Positions 1-9,069 of a DNA stretch of 64,000 bases are shown piece by piece. Below the pieces are notes generated by a model, which had not been told where the DNA came from, did no database searches, and saw only the letters and a program-made list of their open reading frames with translations. Position 1 is the stretch's first letter. Each line of letters starts with the position of its first letter. The translations under genes were made by a program, and so were the position numbers. Source of the stretch: Allium sativum (lineage: Eukaryota > Streptophyta > Magnoliopsida > Asparagales > Amaryllidaceae). The DNA is taken from the NCBI GenBank assembly GCA_030737875.1, contig CM060926.1:165625079-165689078 (forward strand), given 5' to 3'.

Positions 1-1200
1 GATCCCTCTATTGGATGTGCTCAATATCAAGTTAAAAAGGTCCCTGTTTGGATCCAATTATACAATATTCCCATGGTGTTATGGACTTTTATAGGGATAA
101 ATTGGCTTGTTAACCATATAGGAAGATTAATCTGTTATGATATCAGTACTGAAAGGCTGGACAGGTTCAGATATGCGAAGGCTCTGGTTGAAGTTTCACC
201 AGAATATGAGTTACCTAATGTTATAGAGATCGATGATTTGGGTGAACCTTGCCCAATTGTTAAAGTTAGATATGACTGGAAACCAAGAATTTGCGTCAAC
301 TGTAAAGTTTTTGGACATGATTCCATAAACTGCGAGGTGCATGCTAATGATAACATGGATAATTCGAAGCAGGTTAATGCCAATATCAAAGCTTTTCATT
401 CAATGGAGAATGTGCAGGTTCACAGACCGCAAGCAAAAACAAACCAGGAACAGTGGACAAATGTTTACAACAAAAGAAAGAATTATTGGCGAAGAAAAGG
501 AGCACAAAACAATAAGGAAGCTAATAAACAAACTGATGCGTCTGTAGTTAATGACAATTCTTTTAGTGCTCTGGAAAGTGATTTGCAGGATAATGGCAAT
601 GTTGAGAGTACTAGTACTAAATCGCAGAGCAACAGTAAGGAAGTTGATCCTATGGGTTATAGAGCACCTGATAGTGCTGTTGGGAACGAAGCAAATGTGT
701 TGGGTAATATTGGCGAAATTCATAATACTGAGGAGAATAATGTAGCACAAGGTGTTGATGATGATTTGTTTGGTAATCTCTTTGAAGGCAACATTGATCA
801 TTCTGGTAAAAGCAGCTCTTCTGTTATGTCCTCTCCTGATCTTTCAAGCCCAAACATCACCAGGCCTTGTCCTCTGTCTATTAGACTTGACACACCATCC
901 TCTACTGTTGGTAATAATTCAGCTACGACAAACTCCCCTTACGCACACTTGAAGCCCCCTCAGAATATCCCTCTACCTCCTCCTTTGGTTACTGGATGTG
1001 GGTTAACTTTTCCACGTGTTAACACGTCTTCTACTTCTAAGCCTGCTAGTAAGATAAAAGGAAAATTCTGGGATGACACAGATCAAGATGATGGTATAGA
1101 CTACAATCCAGAAGATGTGCTCCCTCGCAACATGATGAAATCGTCCAGAAGACATACTAGGAAGAATCCTGGTCCTATGTTTGATCCTTTTCTTAACTAA
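1..1200 (+). CDS. LINE-type ORF1 protein, DUF4283/zinc knuckle (5'-partial)
   Basis: The frame is open from the left edge, so the ATG at 73 is probably internal: bases 1-72 encode more of the same domain (VPVWIQLYNIP). The N-terminal part resembles the DUF4283 RNA-binding region of plant LINE ORF1 and related proteins (INWLVNHIGRLICYD). It is followed by one CX2CX4HX4C knuckle, CVNCKVFGHDSINC, at about 293-334. The rest is low-complexity, Asn/Ser-rich and basic, ending in RKNPGPMFDPFLN before TAA. In this family the protein is thought to bind and chaperone LINE RNA. No endonuclease/reverse transcriptase ORF2 follows; only about 260 bp lie between the stop and a poly(A) run. It could be an ORF2-deleted LINE, a retro-copy, or a domesticated DUF4283 gene. 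Family assignment is fairly sure, function inferred. Confidence 0.7.
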   Translation, partial: DPSIGCAQYQVKKVPVWIQLYNIPMVLWTFIGINWLVNHIGRLICYDISTERLDRFRYAKALVEVSPEYELPNVIEIDDLGEPCPIVKVRYDWKPRICVNCKVFGHDSINCEVHANDNMDNSKQVNANIKAFHSMENVQVHRPQAKTNQEQWTNVYNKRKNYWRRKGAQNNKEANKQTDASVVNDNSFSALESDLQDNGNVESTSTKSQSNSKEVDPMGYRAPDSAVGNEANVLGNIGEIHNTEENNVAQGVDDDLFGNLFEGNIDHSGKSSSSVMSSPDLSSPNITRPCPLSIRLDTPSSTVGNNSATTNSPYAHLKPPQNIPLPPPLVTGCGLTFPRVNTSSTSKPASKIKGKFWDDTDQDDGIDYNPEDVLPRNMMKSSRRHTRKNPGPMFDPFLN

Positions 1201-1467
1201 TTTGTTAATTTATTCTGTGAACAATAACCTGGGAATGCTCTCCTCATATTGGCCACATGGTTATAGAAACCAGCAGCTTGGTGAAGAATTTTTCTTAATA
1301 AGTATTTAGTCTTATAATGAATGTTAATTTAATAATTTTATTTTTATTTTAGTAAGTCTAAGGCTAGAAATGTGAAGAGTCAGTGTTGTTCTAGTATGCT
1401 TATTGTTAATTTTGTAACTCTTGAAGTGGTGAATAAAAAAATTCACTTGCATTTCAAAAAAAAAAAA
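1201..1467 (+). other. 3' untranslated tail and poly(A) of the LINE-like unit
   Basis: After the ORF1 stop there is about 250 bp of AT-rich non-coding DNA with a polyadenylation-like gtgaataaaa at about 1430, then a run of 12 A at 1456-1467. A 3' poly(A) run is expected for a LINE insertion. The matching target duplication would lie left of the window. Confidence 0.5.
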
Positions 1468-3921
1468 TCTATTTTCTAACATCACATTAAAAATGTGAAC
1501 TTTTTAATGTAATGTTTTACTTATTTAAAAGCATGAACATTTCTATTTTATAATAATTCCACAAAATGACAGAAGTTTATATTTCATTTTTTTGTTAAAT
1601 ATTCTAATTCAACAAAATGTCAAAATTTGATATTTTATTTTGATTTAAAATTCTAATTCAATCAAATAACAAAAGTGTATATTTCATTTTTATTGATAAT
1701 TCTATTTTAATCAAATAACAAAAGTGATATTTTATTTTGATTGAAAATTCTAACCCAATCAAACAACAAAGAAAGTGATATTTTATTTTGATGGGAAATT
1801 CTAATTCAATCAAACAACAACAAAAGTGATATTTTATTTTGATTGAAAATTATAATTCAATCAGACAACAACAAAAGTGATATTTTATTTTGATTGAAAA
1901 TTCTAATTCAGTCAAATAACAAAATGTGTGATTCATTTTTTTGTTGAAAAATTTGATTCAACAAAATGTATAAAAGGGAATATTTCATTATGATTGAAAA
2001 TTCTAATTTAATCAAAATGGCAAAATGTATGATACATTTTTATTACAGATTTAGTTCCAACCAAATATAATAAAGATGATACTCCATTTTTTTGAATATT
2101 TTGATTCAATAAAATAACAACAAAAATGTTTGATTCATTTTTGTTGCAAATAAAATATAATAAAGGTGATGCTTCATTTTGGTTGAATATTTTGATTCAA
2201 TAAAATAACATAATTATTTGATTTATTTTTATTGCAAATTCAATTATAACACAATATCACCCAAACTAACAGATCTATATAACATATCAAATACAGATCA
2301 AATCACATAGCATAGCATGTAGAAATTCACAGCGGATCGATGACAATACAATCATGATTAATTCTAATGATTTAAAAATAAAATGAAATAGAATTCTCAC
2401 AGTCGTTTGAATCTGAATGGTTTAGATCTGCAATTTTGGCCAAAATTTGATCAAGTCGGAATTGGTCCTAATCATTCCTGGATTGTAGATCTCGGGCTTA
2501 TGATCGCAACGCTTCGAAAATCGTTCTATTCTGAGTCAGTATAAGCGAGTTATGATTTATTTTATGTTTATACAATTTTAAATTAAATAAAATAAAAAAA
2601 TTAAAAGGGAAATACCCTTTCTCCTTCCACTGTAAACTAGGCCGATGTTTTTCAGCTTCCGTTCAATTCTAGGTCTACAAATTTCGATCAAATGAAGGAG
2701 CTTTGCAACGATCCGTCAGCACCACGATGAAGGGGAGGGTGCAACGCTCAAGGGGGACCCACCACGTCAGGTGCGATCGACACCAGAGGGGGCGGCGACG
2801 GTTTGTTCGGGTCAGGTTGGGGCGTCGGTTCTCGAACTACGTGCGACGATGGTGGTTGAAATGGGTATGGTTTTGAAGAGTGAGAAAAGCTCTGCAATAA
2901 ACTCCAAAGGGGCAGGGTGGTTTATTGATCGGATTTGAAGAAATTAGGAGAAGAAGCAAGTAGCATTTTCAGGCATGGAAAAGTCGGTGGCGGCGGCTAT
3001 ATACTATATAGTATTAGGGTTTTGTATTGTATGGTGTATTTTTATAATATTTAATTACCCATTTTGCAAATAAACTCATAAATCCATAATAACTCCAATT
3101 CCAGTCCAATAGGAGTTGTTCCCACCTAATTTCCCTTGTTTCAGAACCAATGGCCTAGGTCCCATCAGCCCAAACAATTGTTTTTGGCCTGATTTCTTTA
3201 ATTTAAAATTTAAATCCTTTATTAAATTAATTCGATTGTACATTTAAATTCACCGGGGCCAAATACGGACTCCGAAAATTCCCGAAAATTAAATCTAGCT
3301 ATGTCTTGACGATACTGTCCTAACAAAATTAATATCGTCAAATTTGGAGACCGTTTGAAAAATGGCCTTTTTAACGGTCGATCAAATTCAACAGAAATTA
3401 TCAAATCAGAGTTTAATTTACTACGCTCACAAATTAATTCCAAAAATTCTAGAAAATTAAACTTAGCAATAATTTGAAATTCTGGATCCGACCAAAGTGG
3501 TTTCGTCGAAAACGGATGTTGTTTGTAAAATGGCCTTTTATACGGGCTATAGATTATACTATATTCCATGGCAAATATTCTGAATATTCAACTAGCCGAA
3601 ACTTTTTATTCCCGTTATGAAATTTCGGTTTTTCGGATTCATTCGGAAGATATTTTTAAACGGATTTAGATATTTTTGGTTTCACTAAAATCCGTTTAAT
3701 TTTGAATCCTGTACATTCAGTCAAAGTTCAGATTTGACTTTTCAAACTACCATGCTATTTCTAATTCCTTTAGAAATTAAATTAAATATATTCATTCTAA
3801 CTTTGACTAAAAATATATTTTTGATCATTATTATTTAAAATAAATTATTTTAACTGTCAAAATTCTTTGAAATACCCAAAATAAAATTTTTAAATTGGTT
3901 CAGATTTTCTAGGTTGTTACA
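1468..3921 (-). mobile_element. LTR F: Ty3/gypsy LTR, incomplete, minus orientation
   Basis: The right end reads aggttgttaca, i.e. TGTAACAACCT on the minus strand, followed by AGAAAATCTGAACCAATTT as at the start of the B and C LTRs. About 3235-3560 is homologous to the duplicated U3 block of B and C. A TATA-like CTATATAGTATATAG (minus strand, about 3000-3014), a GC-rich leader (2700-2900) and a donor-like CT|GTGAGA (about 2396-2402) follow in the same order as in C. The distal end is not present because the LINE-like unit abuts it. It is inserted in the RNase H coding region of D: the D reading resumes at 3922. Solo LTR or complete element cannot be told. Confidence 0.7.
1560..2245. repeat. 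AT-rich degenerate tandem repeat inside LTR F
   Basis: About a dozen imperfect copies of a roughly 55-60 bp unit containing tgatattttattttgattg and aattctaattcaatcaaa. It lies where C carries a different repeat (50240-51050), downstream of the GC-rich leader in the sense of the LTR. Confidence 0.75.
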
Positions 3922-5258
3922 CTGACGCATGCAGAACTGGTTTAAGAGAGGTTCTCAGGCAAGAAGTAAGGATTGTTGCTTATTCTAATAGACAGTTCAA
4001 GGACCACGAGAAAAATACCCGGTTCATAACCTAAAGTTGGCTGCGATAGTATTCGCCTTGAAGATATGGAGGAACTATCGCTTTGGGGAGAAATTTCGAG
4101 CTTTTCACTGACCATAAATCCTTAAAGTATTTATTTTCTAAGCGTGATTTGAATTTAAGACAACAATGATGGATGGAATACACTGCCTCTTTTGATTTCA
4201 TGATCTAGTATACCCCGGGGAAGGGGAACGTCATGGGGATGCATTGAGTAGAAGGCATGCATCTTCAAACACAATCTTGGAATGGAAACAATTGGAGTTT
4301 CTCTCCAACTTTAACTTACATCCACCATCTGTAACTTCTAGTGGTTTTCTTAAATTTATGTTGGTTAGACTTGCTTTAAGGGAAAGGATTAAGTGTATGC
4401 AAGATCCTGACGAGGAGATTAGAAACTTGAAAGAGAAAGTAGGAAAGAAGGAGATCTTTCCTCATTCAGTTAGATATTCGCTTAGTGACAATGGGATTTT
4501 GCTTAAGCATGGGAGACTTTGTGTCCCTAAGGATGAGGATTTGAGGAAGGAAATTTCAGGAGAGTGCCATAGGTCGAGGATGACCATACACCCTGGTGGA
4601 GATAAAATGTATAAAGATATTAAGAGAAATTTACATTGGGAAGGGATGAAAAGAGAGATAGCAGAGTTTGTGGCTAAGCGCCTAAAGTGCCAAAAAGTTA
4701 AAAGCAGAGTAAGGAAGGCCCAGAGTATTACTGCTACCTTTAGAAGTTCCCATATCGAAATAGGAGCATATTTCAATGGATTTTGTTGATGGGCTTCCAA
4801 GGAGTCAGAGAGGAACTGAAGCTATGTGGGTCATAGTGGACCGTCTAACAAAGAATGCTCACTTTATACCAGTCAAGAAGAATGGGGTTGCGGCTTCATT
4901 AGTCCGGTTATATGTCAGAGAAGTAGTTAGGTCGCATGGCATTCCATCAAGTATACTTAGCGATCGTGACCCTCTATTCACAAGTGAGTTTTGGAGAAGT
5001 TTACAAGCAGGTTTAGGGACAATGCTCAACTAGAGTACATCCTATTACCTACAGACCGATGGCTAAACAGAAAGAATTAATTGGAACCTCGAAGATTTTC
5101 TTAGAACCTGCTTTATCGACCTCGGAGGAGTTTGGGAGCAACACCTATCGCTTGCAGAGTTTGCATGTAACAACATTTTTCAAACGACGATTGGTATGGC
5201 CCCCTTTTGAAGCGCTTTACAAGCAGCCGTGAAAATCGTTAACTTTTTGGTGGGAAAC
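3922..5258 (+). pseudogene. D pol relic: RNase H, H2C2 zinc finger, integrase core
   Basis: Begins in the RNase H motif TDAC, at the exact point where LTR F inserted, and continues with recognisable FDHEKN and [15 protein letters not shown] blocks broken by frameshifts and stops. From 4244 a longer open stretch holds the integrase H2C2 finger ([15 protein letters not shown], then a second Cys pair reduced to KRLKCQKVK, so one finger Cys is lost). [10 protein letters not shown] at about 4776 and [15 protein letters not shown] at about 4951 are integrase core blocks. A stop follows at about 5031; later pieces (DFLRTCFIDLGG, AEFACNN) are in shifted frames. The reading stops at WWET, where element A inserted, and resumes at 16944 with ETTNKI. 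Confidence 0.85.
5254..5258. repeat. Target-site duplication of element A, left copy (gaaac)
   Basis: gaaac precedes the A 3' LTR and is repeated at 16944-16948. The D integrase codons on both sides (WWET / ETTNKI) confirm the join. Confidence 0.85.
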
Positions 5259-6421
5259 TCACTAAGGGAATGCCATAGCATCGGTGGAGTATTTTAGTGA
5301 ATATAGAACAGAAAAATTACAACAAGACAGATATAATTAGTACTTGAAATTTAAAACTATCATCTCACAACAGCGGAAATAAACATGTCTGGTTACATCA
5401 TAAAACCACGATAAAAGTCAAGTACAATATCCATCAAAATAAAGAAGTACATAATCCCACTCTCTTATACAATAGCCATAACAAAGGAAAAGATAACTGG
5501 ATAACTGGAGCTTTACATCTACCCAAGCTCCTAAAGACTGGAACAGCAACCCGATCAAGCTCTACTACCGCTAGGATCCACCGTAGGACCTGAGGGTTGG
5601 GAAAAAAGATAAAAACAACGGGGTCAGACATAAGTCTGAGTGAGTCCTATAACTTTAACAATACAATCATTGAAGTAACCAGAGAAGACATAAACTTGAC
5701 CTATGGTAATATCTGGGGATGAATGGCTACACTAAGCAGCTTGGTAGACTTAGGATAAACTAAGATAACCGTCAGGACGCATCTACCCACCCAAGGATAA
5801 TTACTAACTGCACCACACCAGTCATTCCTACTTAAAGGTTGATCCCTTCCAAGGACTTAGAAAATTTCCCCAGTAGTTTTGTGTACTCCTAGCCCACTAC
5901 ATAGGTGCCGTCTGCCCCTATCTCCACTAGGTGTACTCAGTAATTCTTGCCCAGTAGTTTCGTGTACCCCTACATAGGTGCCGTCTGCCCCTATCTCCAC
6001 TAGGTGTACCCACTACTCCCCAAGCGATCGGCTCCCTACCGTAGATACCCGTGTTGGTCCCACAGTGGGGTGTATCACTCCCCTAAAGTGGCTACCCAAT
6101 ACTAACGGTGCACGGCTTTATATCTACACGATGCAACAACGGCTTATCTACCAGCCCGGGCCCACACACGCATATGAAACCCGTTGGACTTGCGTTGCCA
6201 CCGCTAACCCGTTTTGGCCTCTTATAATCAAGCCCAATATGCGTGTCCCGTCACTCGACATGGGTCGAGCCCACAAAGATACGTTTGGGATATTGGTTGA
6301 AATGGGCCCCCACAAGCTACCCACTTAAGCTTGTCAAATATCTAGTGTATCCCACTTAACCCTTTAATCATGTTTAATTACATGTTTCCACTTGGTTAAG
6401 TATTCTAATCGTATTTTCTAT

Positions 6422-6510
6422 TGCCACCCAAGGCAACCCACTAGATTCCACATGCCACCCAAGGCAACCAAAAAAAATTTCCTGATGCCACCCAAGGCAC
6501 CCACTTAACC
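6422..6510. repeat. Three copies of gccacccaaggcaac within the A LTR
   Basis: Three short direct copies separated by 20-30 bp; the same occurs at about 14848-14936 in the other LTR. Confidence 0.7.
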
Positions 6511-6591
6511 CCTCATGTCCTACTACATGCTACTATGGTTAAGTGTTTCTTAATTAATTAAGACCGTGATCTCCCATAAAGACCTCCCACA

Positions 6592-6663
6592 TTAGACTGG
6601 CTGTTATGACCGCCTGGTTAAGCCGGTAGAATCCGGGCAGTCTTACGTCATAACAGAGTCTAA
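6592..6663. ncRNA. Candidate structured hairpin A1 in LTR
   Basis: Outer stem TTAGACT/AGTCTAA (7 bp, perfect) and inner stem TGTTATGAC/GTCATAACA (9 bp, perfect) enclose a loop with CCTGGTTAAGCCGGT and CCGGGCAG. Inferred to be transcribed, since it lies downstream of the LTR TATA box in the sense of element A. The identical copy in the 5' LTR is at 15018-15089. Confidence 0.55.
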
Positions 6664-6716
6664 CCTCGTGTCTTTACCTTAATCACGTATTTAATTTATG
6701 GCTAAGACCTCTCACA

Positions 6717-6787
6717 TTGGGCTGACATTTGTAGCAACTGGTTAAGCCGGTCGGGTCCGGGCAGTTTTACACTACAAATGAGTCCAA
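6717..6787. ncRNA. Candidate structured hairpin A2 in LTR
   Basis: Tandem relative of A1. The inner stem is CATTTGTAG/CTACAAATG (9 bp, perfect, different sequence from A1) and the outer stem TTGGGCT/AGTCCAA (one G-T pair). The loop ACTGGTTAAGCCGGT...CCGGGCAGT is shared with A1. The 5' LTR copy is at 15143-15213. Confidence 0.55.
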
Positions 6788-6869
6788 CCTCGTGTCTTAG
6801 TCGATTAATTACACCTAATTAATCACCCCCATATTAATTATCCCTAATTAATATCAAGTTTTCCATAAC

Positions 6870-6936
6870 ATGGGTAGACCTAACTCAATAGGTAAATTCC
6901 CATGGGGTAGACCTAACTCAATAGGTAAATTCCCAC
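6870..6936. repeat. Two tandem copies of a 33-bp unit in the A LTR
   Basis: gggtagacctaactcaatag followed by gtaaattcccat is repeated back to back; also present in the other LTR at about 15297-15363. Confidence 0.75.
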
Positions 6937-7169
6937 TTATGGTAATTTATTTTTATGGTATGCTTAATCATACCCAATCATTCATTTATTAACATATTTA
7001 CCAACCCCATCGTTCCCCACGTAAATCGTTCTCGTTACATGACATAATAAAGGGGAAGATCCATCACAAATATCATGGGTTTAGCATAAAACTTTGTCAT
7101 GGGTTAAGAGGATGTCAACTTGCATATATGAGCATATATTAACCCAACTACATTTAACCCAAACTTGCA

Positions 7170-7725
7170 TATTATCATACACATGATTTGCATAGCATGT
7201 TGCATATGAGCTTGCATATTATCATACACATATCTTGCATAACATGTTGAACTTGCATATAGGCATTCTCATAACTTGCATAACATGTTAAACATGCATT
7301 TAAGCATACACATAACTTGCATAAGCATTCACATACTTGCATAAGCATCCACATACTTGCATAAGCATTCACATACTTGCATAAACATGCATAACTTGCA
7401 TATCATGTCATTTAAGCATATACATATCTTGCATAAGCATTCATATACTCGCATAAGCATGCATAACTTGCATATCACATAAATCTTGCATTTAAACATA
7501 TACATGACTTGCATAAGCATCCATATACTTGCATAAGCATGCATAACTTGCATATCACATTAAACTTGCATTTAAACATATACTTAACTTGCATAACTCA
7601 CTTTGTTAAACATGCATAATTCCACTCATTAAATATGCATAAATCCACTTGTTAAACATGCATAAATCAACTTGTTAAGCATGCATAAACCAACTTATCA
7701 AATATGCATAAACATAGAACAACAT
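7170..7725. repeat. TGCATAA-rich minisatellite in the A LTR
   Basis: Degenerate repeats of about 20 bp such as acttgcataagcattcacat. Copies with cttgcat, gcataagcat and aacatgcataa alternate over 550 bp; the 5' LTR copy is at about 15596-16150. Cys/Met/Tyr-rich open frames here are by-products of the repeat. In the sense of A it supplies many upstream ATGs in the leader. Confidence 0.8.
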
Positions 7726-8030
7726 AGAGTAACATATCATTATAAATGATTCAAACTCACTAATCCGCATTTAAGACCATAAGTCTCATTACACCCAATC
7801 TACTTACTTTAACAATTGATGTTAAAGTGATAGAAACTCACCAAACCCAAAATTAACCAACTTATGAAGAGGGATTAGTTGCTAATTATGAAGATGGTGA
7901 TGATTAGAGAATGATATGAGAGGGATTAGCTTGAAACTTCCTTCTTAGATTAATGGAGACTCCTTCTAGGATTTAATTTGGCGGCATGAGGCCTTCATTT
8001 CTATTTTTAGTATGGATTAAGGTAGGTTTA

Positions 8031-8044
8031 GGGTGTATTTATAG
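8031..8044 (-). promoter_or_regulatory. TATA box of the A 3' LTR
   Basis: CTATAAATACACCC on the minus strand, identical to that of the 5' LTR. It could drive read-out into the flanking D sequence. Confidence 0.6.
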
Positions 8045-8181
8045 ATTAAGAGAGTGTTTTAGGCCCTTAGATTAACCCTAGATTAATTTAGGTCCGTTAG
8101 ATTTAGGAAATCTCTAGAACCAGCCCTCCAAGCCAGCCTAGAACCCAACCTGGTGCACCCAGGTTCACTGGACGGCGCGCC

Positions 8182-8240
8182 CCTGTCGACAGGCAAGTCG
8201 ACACCCCTGTCGACAGGCCTGTCGACAGCCCTGTCGACAT
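8182..8240. promoter_or_regulatory. GTCGAC palindrome cluster in U3 of A
   Basis: Five GTCGAC hexamers, two of them inside the 12-bp palindrome CCTGTCGACAGG, lie about 140-200 bp upstream of the TATA box in the sense of A; also at about 16607-16665. The spacing suggests a promoter-proximal binding-site array (inferred). Confidence 0.5.
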
Positions 8241-8518
8241 GGGTAGGGCGGGAATCTTCCCGCCTGACCCCGCCTGTTCCATTCCACAATCTGAAATTTA
8301 ATTTTTTTAAATCTGTTTTAAGTTTTAATTTTTCTGCAAACTTCATTGGGCCATAACCGGGCCATACGGACTCCGATTCTCGAAAACTCGGACTCTATTT
8401 CGCGTATTTTTCCGAGACGAACGCAATGACGCAGCCCGTTACCCCCAATTCCCACATCTGAGATTGTTTATCCTGTAATTAGTGAATTTTAGTATTAACT
8501 AAAATTCGGGGTGTTACA

Positions 8519-8533
8519 TTCTCCCCTCTTAAA
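8519..8533 (-). promoter_or_regulatory. Polypurine tract of element A
   Basis: TTTAAGAGGGGAGAA on the minus strand, immediately before the 3' LTR start TGTAACACCCC. It primes plus-strand DNA synthesis in this class of element. Confidence 0.9.
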
Positions 8534-9069
8534 GGATTTCGTCCTCGAAATCTCTAAGCTAAGGAGAATGCATATCCTACCATCCAAACAACCATCTACT
8601 CAAATCATCAACCACGGGCATCCATTGTCCTTAAACAGTTTCTAATGATGTATGAGCATATGCAAACAGTGTGTGTATATGTTCCCTATCTAATGTATGA
8701 ACATATGCAAACCATGATAGTGCCATGCATCCATTATGTATGCGAGAAAACCCTATCGACACATACAATATCTACATGAGTGCACAATCATTCATCAAAA
8801 TGCATCATCCATGTGATAACACAACCATTATACATCCATAAATATATTTTCCTACACACAATTTTATGCAATATGCAATATGAAGTGACTGAGCCGATCT
8901 AGTGCCTAGAGTGTGTGTATATGCATCCACGAGCAACCACTAGCAAACACTTGCATCCACTTGCATCCATCAACCATAACATGTCTCAAACACATGTTTC
9001 AACCATAGGTTTACCCTATCTAAAGGTCAAAGGTACTAACGAGAGGACATACCAAAGATAAGATAAGTA
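8534..9069 (-). other. Element A 3' untranslated internal region
   Basis: About 540 bp between the gag-pol stop and the polypurine tract, with short repeats of acatatgcaaac and tgcatcca. No coding frame recognised. Confidence 0.6.

Larger units (their letters stand above)
5259..8518 (-). mobile_element. Element A 3' LTR (28 bp missing at its outer end)
   Basis: Matches 13683-16943 almost base for base. The other LTR starts with 28 further bases (13655-13682), including the terminal TGTAACACCCC inverted repeat, which are absent here: the target copy gaaac runs straight into tcactaaggg. It contains the same promoter, hairpins and repeats as the 5' LTR. Confidence 0.92.

Noticed and set aside
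3222..3569. 115-codon minus-strand frame with two similar halves
   Set aside because: The two halves are the duplicated U3 block shared with B and C, so this is LTR, not a repeat protein.
5978..6328. 116-codon plus-strand frame repeated at 14404-14754
   Set aside because: Antisense to element A within its LTRs; duplication is explained by the two LTRs and no domain is recognised.
7175..7553. Cys/Met/Tyr-rich frames resembling small secreted peptides (also 15601-15979)
   Set aside because: Direct translation of the TGCATAA minisatellite within the A LTR.
7170..7725. Possible CRISPR-like array of spaced short repeats
   Set aside because: The repeats are degenerate, spacers are not unique, and the DNA is a plant retrotransposon LTR.
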